64,000 nucleotides of DNA, taken from NCBI GenBank assembly GCA_902787975.1, contig CADAIP010000006.1:95300-159299 (forward strand), given 5' to 3'. The first letter of the stretch is position 1; each line of letters begins with the position of its first letter. This DNA comes from Oscillospiraceae bacterium. GTDB taxonomy: Bacteria > Bacillota > Clostridia > Saccharofermentanales > Saccharofermentanaceae. The notes under the pieces were generated by a model, which made no database searches, had not been told where the DNA came from, and was given only the letters and a program-made list of their open reading frames with translations. The position numbers and the translations under genes were made by a program. This document shows positions 61,075-64,000 of the stretch, piece by piece.

Positions 61075-62499
61075 ATGAAGAAGACTTATGGCTTTTTACA
61101 AGGATTAATTGCTGTTTTGCTTTGTGCGTCAATTACACCTTTCATGCTTACAGCTTGCAAAGGTTCTGATGAAAAGAAATCTGATTCTGTTCCGGCAACA
61201 CCTACAACAATAACGGTCAACAGTACTTTCCCTGATCAGTTTCTTGATTCTGATAAGCTGGCATTTACAGCTTCATGCTCGTGCTGCGGGCCTTTCAACT
61301 GGGGATGTGATTACTGGACCGTAACAAGTTATTCTGTGTATTACAACGGAACTATTGAGATAACAACCAGCTATTCATTAAGCGGTGATTCAAAAGTAAC
61401 CAAGCCAATCAGTTTTAACGATCTTAAGACGATCAGATCTTTGGCTGATTCTTTCGTTGAAAACGAGTCCTCATACGATCTAGATTATTCCGACACTTAT
61501 GACGGTTCACAGTGGGGGTTTACTGTTTACGACACCAATGGCAGCAGTAAATCTATTTATGGCGGATATACTTATGGGATTACCGAACTCATAGGCATAC
61601 AGGATATTCTGGGCAGATATGAAGAAAATGAGACACTGGACGAAAGAGCATATGAGCTGTTTAAAGGCACTTATGTCTGTCCGGATGACGAAAAGCAGTC
61701 TGTAACACTTTGTAAGGCAAACGGACAGTTTTATCTTCTGATTACGTCGGCTGATATGCCCGGTGGTTATGTTTATGAGCTTGGAGAAATAGAATTGCAG
61801 GAGGATGGTGTCTTCTTCAATTATGTTGAAGATGATCGCTGGGAATCTTTTGGATACAGTTATTCGGCAGATAAGACCCAGCTTACAAACTTGGAAACTT
61901 CTGTGGTTTACAACAAGGTGATGGAGACTCCTGAAGATGTCCCGTCTGAAACATCAGTTAGAGATAACCCTTATGAACCCGGTTCCACGGAATATATTTT
62001 CGAGCAGTTCTTAAACGGTGAGATTAATGCGGAGCCTTTGAAGTCATCGCCGATAGTTGAGAGTGAAAAGAGTATTAATTTCAATGATCTGAAAGGTGAT
62101 GACGAGGATTGGAGCTTTGAGCTTTTCAGCGCCGGTGAGCAGATAGATCTTGATAATGACGGTGAGAACGAACTGATCCTTAACGGCCCTTATGGCGGAA
62201 TGTATCTTGACGTGATCGATGGAAATCTTTATGTTTTCGCTGCGGCATCCGGTAATGCCGGTGCATTGTCATATGTCTATTATGACGATGCTGTGTGGAT
62301 AGTCATTTCAGATACAACGCATTCCGGACGCCTTTATTATTCATTCTACAAATTCGAAGGCGGAGACAAAGTAGTCGACACTATGACTCTTACTGCAGAG
62401 AAGTATTACGAAGAACATGCAGGTGACTATCAATTTAATGATAAATATATTACCGAAGAAGAATACAATAAGATTCATGAAGAGATTTTCGGTACATAA
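61075..62499 (+). CDS. large lipoprotein with Asp-rich loop domain
   Basis: The ATG at 61075 has GGGGGA upstream and gives a lipoprotein signal (MKKTYGFLQGLIAVLLCASI, then MLTAC, lipid Cys about residue 28). The 474-residue protein has a Cys-rich start to its mature part (FTASCSCCGPFNWGCDYW), a beta-rich middle, a spacer with Pro/Glu/Thr, and a C-terminal domain with DLDNDGENELILNGPYGGMY, an Asp-rich loop like the one in the lipoprotein at 12255. Likely a surface protein. Followed by another lipoprotein after 17 bases. Confidence 0.75.
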   Translation: MKKTYGFLQGLIAVLLCASITPFMLTACKGSDEKKSDSVPATPTTITVNSTFPDQFLDSDKLAFTASCSCCGPFNWGCDYWTVTSYSVYYNGTIEITTSYSLSGDSKVTKPISFNDLKTIRSLADSFVENESSYDLDYSDTYDGSQWGFTVYDTNGSSKSIYGGYTYGITELIGIQDILGRYEENETLDERAYELFKGTYVCPDDEKQSVTLCKANGQFYLLITSADMPGGYVYELGEIELQEDGVFFNYVEDDRWESFGYSYSADKTQLTNLETSVVYNKVMETPEDVPSETSVRDNPYEPGSTEYIFEQFLNGEINAEPLKSSPIVESEKSINFNDLKGDDEDWSFELFSAGEQIDLDNDGENELILNGPYGGMYLDVIDGNLYVFAAASGNAGALSYVYYDDAVWIVISDTTHSGRLYYSFYKFEGGDKVVDTMTLTAEKYYEEHAGDYQFNDKYITEEEYNKIHEEIFGT

Positions 62500-62516
62500 A
62501 TAGGAGAATATTATCG

Positions 62517-63371
62517 GTGATTAAGAAAAGACTGCTCGCACCTGTACTTATAATGCTGATGCTCTGTATGCTCAGCGGTTGTTTTTTCAGTTTGCCGCTG
62601 GATCATATGGACAAGATCGAAGGCGATATAACCTGTGATTTCCGTGCAGGTGAGGATGCATCACATTGGCAGGAGACAGTTAATACGGATGCCGTTTTCG
62701 ATAAGGACAGATTTGTAGAACTCTATAACGAGTTTAATAAGTATGATCCTGCATTTTATAAGGATCATCTTGATAAACTTGATCTGAGGATCGTCCGTGA
62801 GGATCAGTTCGATGAGTATGAGGAGATGGCTGCTTCTGAAGTAAATTTCATGGCATACTTCACTGATAAAAACGGAAACGAAGTATGCAGAAATGTATCG
62901 GTATTCCGTTACGAATCGAAGATGTATTTTTTCATACTGTGCATGGGCGGAGGCAGAAATCCTGAACTTAAAGGCTACTACTACAAAGAGGTGCCTGCTG
63001 ATATGGTTTCATACTGGGAGCCGATCTACGAGAAGGTCCTGGCAGACAAGGCGGCTGACCGTAAGGCTCAGTACGGAAGCTTTACTGTGGATAAGACATT
63101 CAGTTTCGACAACCAATACTATTCCAAGTGCATGCCGCTCAGTACCGATATGATGGAAATAGAGATCTTCGACAGAGACGAAGACCTGATATGCGAGTTC
63201 CAACCCTGCAGGACGTGGGATTTCTGGGGTATATGCTGGGAAAAGGACACCTATAACATATGGGTACAGTCAAGTGATATCGGCTGCGTCTGTTATAAGA
63301 AGATAGGCAATGAATGGGTGGAAGACAAAACGGCGGTCAAACCGGATTATATAACCGGAAGACACGGATGA
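62517..63371 (+). CDS. lipoprotein of unknown function, GTG start
   Basis: A 284-residue protein. The start is a GTG at 62517 with TAGGAGA upstream; an internal ATG would cut the signal peptide. The signal MIKKRLLAPVLIMLMLCMLS then GCFF gives lipid Cys residue 22. The mature part is about 260 residues with many Tyr, Trp and Asp (EQYEEMAASEVNFMAYFTDK-like and CEFQPCRTWDFWGICWEKDT). No family recognised. Co-transcribed with the lipoprotein before it and closed by a terminator. Confidence 0.72.
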   Translation: MIKKRLLAPVLIMLMLCMLSGCFFSLPLDHMDKIEGDITCDFRAGEDASHWQETVNTDAVFDKDRFVELYNEFNKYDPAFYKDHLDKLDLRIVREDQFDEYEEMAASEVNFMAYFTDKNGNEVCRNVSVFRYESKMYFFILCMGGGRNPELKGYYYKEVPADMVSYWEPIYEKVLADKAADRKAQYGSFTVDKTFSFDNQYYSKCMPLSTDMMEIEIFDRDEDLICEFQPCRTWDFWGICWEKDTYNIWVQSSDIGCVCYKKIGNEWVEDKTAVKPDYITGRHG

Positions 63372-63383
63372 AATTAAAGCAAA

Positions 63384-63418
63384 TAGCCGGAGGAGTGATG
63401 ACTCTTCCGGCTTTATTC
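63384..63418 (+). terminator. Rho-independent terminator
   Basis: AGCCGGAGGAGT and ACTCTTCCGGCT form a long stem around GATG, followed by TTTATT; it closes the two-lipoprotein operon. Confidence 0.88.
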
Positions 63419-63516
63419 ATATGTTGCTTCTAGCTTTGAGGGATTTGCAGATATTGAGTTAGGATTCCTTTACATGTTTTGTTGCATTTTTTGTTGCAAG
63501 TTGGGTTTTGCGAAAA

Positions 63517-63551
63517 TGAAAAAGCCCCAGAAATAAAGCTTTCTGGGACTC
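63517..63551 (-). terminator. terminator of the tRNA-Ser gene
   Basis: On the minus strand AGTCCCAGAAA and TTTCTGGGGCT pair around a 6-base loop, followed by TTTTTCATTTT. It lies 13 bases after the tRNA 3' end. Confidence 0.88.
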
Positions 63552-63563
63552 CTTAGCCTGTTA

Positions 63564-63654
63564 TGGCGGAGAAGGGGGGATTCGAACCCCCGCGCCAGTT
63601 GCCCGGCCTAAAGCTTTAGCAAAGCCTCCCCTTCGGCCTCTTGGGTACTTCTCC
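63564..63654 (-). tRNA. tRNA-Ser, anticodon GCU
   Basis: The minus strand folds as a 91-base type II tRNA with encoded CCA. Acceptor arms GGAGAAG/CTTCTCC close it, the anticodon loop is TTGCTAA (anticodon GCU, reading AGC/AGU) on an AGGCT/AGCTT stem, there is a long variable arm, and the T loop reads GGTTCGAATCC. The long variable arm and discriminator G fit serine. Confidence 0.95.
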
Positions 63655-63832
63655 GTTTGCCTAGCGAAAAGTATATTAACATAAAGAGTTGTTATTTGCT
63701 ACACCTTAAAATCTTGAAAAGAAATATATAAAGTCTTTTCAGATACTGTTTGAGAATATAAAATAGCGTCTGTTAATGATGTGTTACTTTTAAATATAAA
63801 GAAAAAAAGTTTTCAAATCATGAAAAAAGTCC

Positions 63833-63861
63833 TTGACAGAATAGGTCTGCCGAATTAAAAT
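63833..63861 (+). promoter_or_regulatory. strong promoter, probably of a ribosomal RNA operon
   Basis: TTGACA (63833-63838), a 17-base spacer, TAAAAT (63856-63861), with an A/T-rich UP-like stretch just upstream. Confidence 0.75.
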
Positions 63862-63867
63862 TATCAA

Positions 63868-64000
63868 GCACTTTGACGGAGGCACACAAAAAAGTGAGCG
63901 AGAAATCAAAGGAAATGCGCGGATCTTGAAAATTGAATAGAATGCAAAACTTGAAGTAAAACGGACCTTTTTCAATTCTAAGAATTGAGTTTTTATTAAA
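63868..64000 (+). other. probable rRNA operon leader, no gene inside
   Basis: The sequence after the strong promoter, with GATCTTGAAAATTGAATAG and a run of similar words, looks like the leader before a 16S rRNA gene in Firmicutes, where TTTGAAAACTGAATA-type words occur. No 16S sequence is visible inside the window; the gene would start past the right edge. Confidence 0.55.

Noticed and set aside
63868..64000. start of a 16S rRNA gene inside the window
   Set aside because: None of the conserved first words of 16S rRNA are seen before base 64000; only a promoter and leader-like sequence.

Overview
The window looks like a chromosomal stretch from a low-to-mid GC, strictly anaerobic Gram-positive bacterium of the class Clostridia. 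The support is the complete HydE/HydG/HydF maturation set for [FeFe]-hydrogenase, oxygen-sensitive nitrogenase-like and radical-SAM proteins, more than a dozen short lipoproteins with Gram-positive-style signal peptides and Thr/Glu-rich linkers, strong AGGAGG ribosome sites, and a yybP-ykoY type riboswitch. No phage, plasmid or insertion-sequence genes were seen.

Layout. 1-5.3 kb: end of an alpha/beta hydrolase with its TetR regulator, then lipoproteins, one of which carries two tandem cystatin-like domains. 5.5-10.95 kb: an Fe-S aldo/keto reductase, then a TM1266-type regulator with hydE-hydG-hydF. 11.0-11.3 kb: a regular array of four inverted repeats. 11.3-21.2 kb: a YwaF-like membrane protein, a secreted lipoprotein, a hybrid sensor kinase, an XRE regulator, and a convergent pair of 7TM signalling proteins, one ending in an EAL domain. 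21.5-25.2 kb: a manganese-type riboswitch with a complete-looking terminator/antiterminator platform in front of a MacB-like ABC transporter. 25.3-28.9 kb: an orphan 56-residue type IV pilin-like peptide, small hypothetical genes and a second inverted-repeat array.

28.9-37.3 kb is one long minus-strand operon: two nitrogenase component-1-like subunits, a NifH-like reductase broken by a frameshift, a NifX-NifB fusion, a complete NlpA/MetNIQ-type ABC importer and a MORN-like protein. 38.7-43.2 kb, same strand, holds a LysR regulator and a three-gene operon of an EgtC-like glutaminase and two unrelated glutamate-cysteine ligase families. The same 17-bp palindrome, TATAG-N7-CTATA, lies about 100-112 bp upstream of the first gene of both operons. 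I propose that they form one sulfur-compound regulon under the LysR protein; this is the most interesting system in the window.

43.4-55.8 kb: small enzymes, a second EAL protein, a sugar-nucleotide-type epimerase, a TIR-transmembrane-propeller protein followed by a membrane protein and a YdcF-like lipoprotein, and a decayed membrane gene. 55.9-63.4 kb: lipoproteins, a TetR operon, a methyltransferase and a metallo-beta-lactamase-fold protein. 63.5-64.0 kb: tRNA-Ser(GCU) on the minus strand and, at the right edge, a strong promoter and leader that probably belong to a ribosomal RNA operon starting just outside the window.
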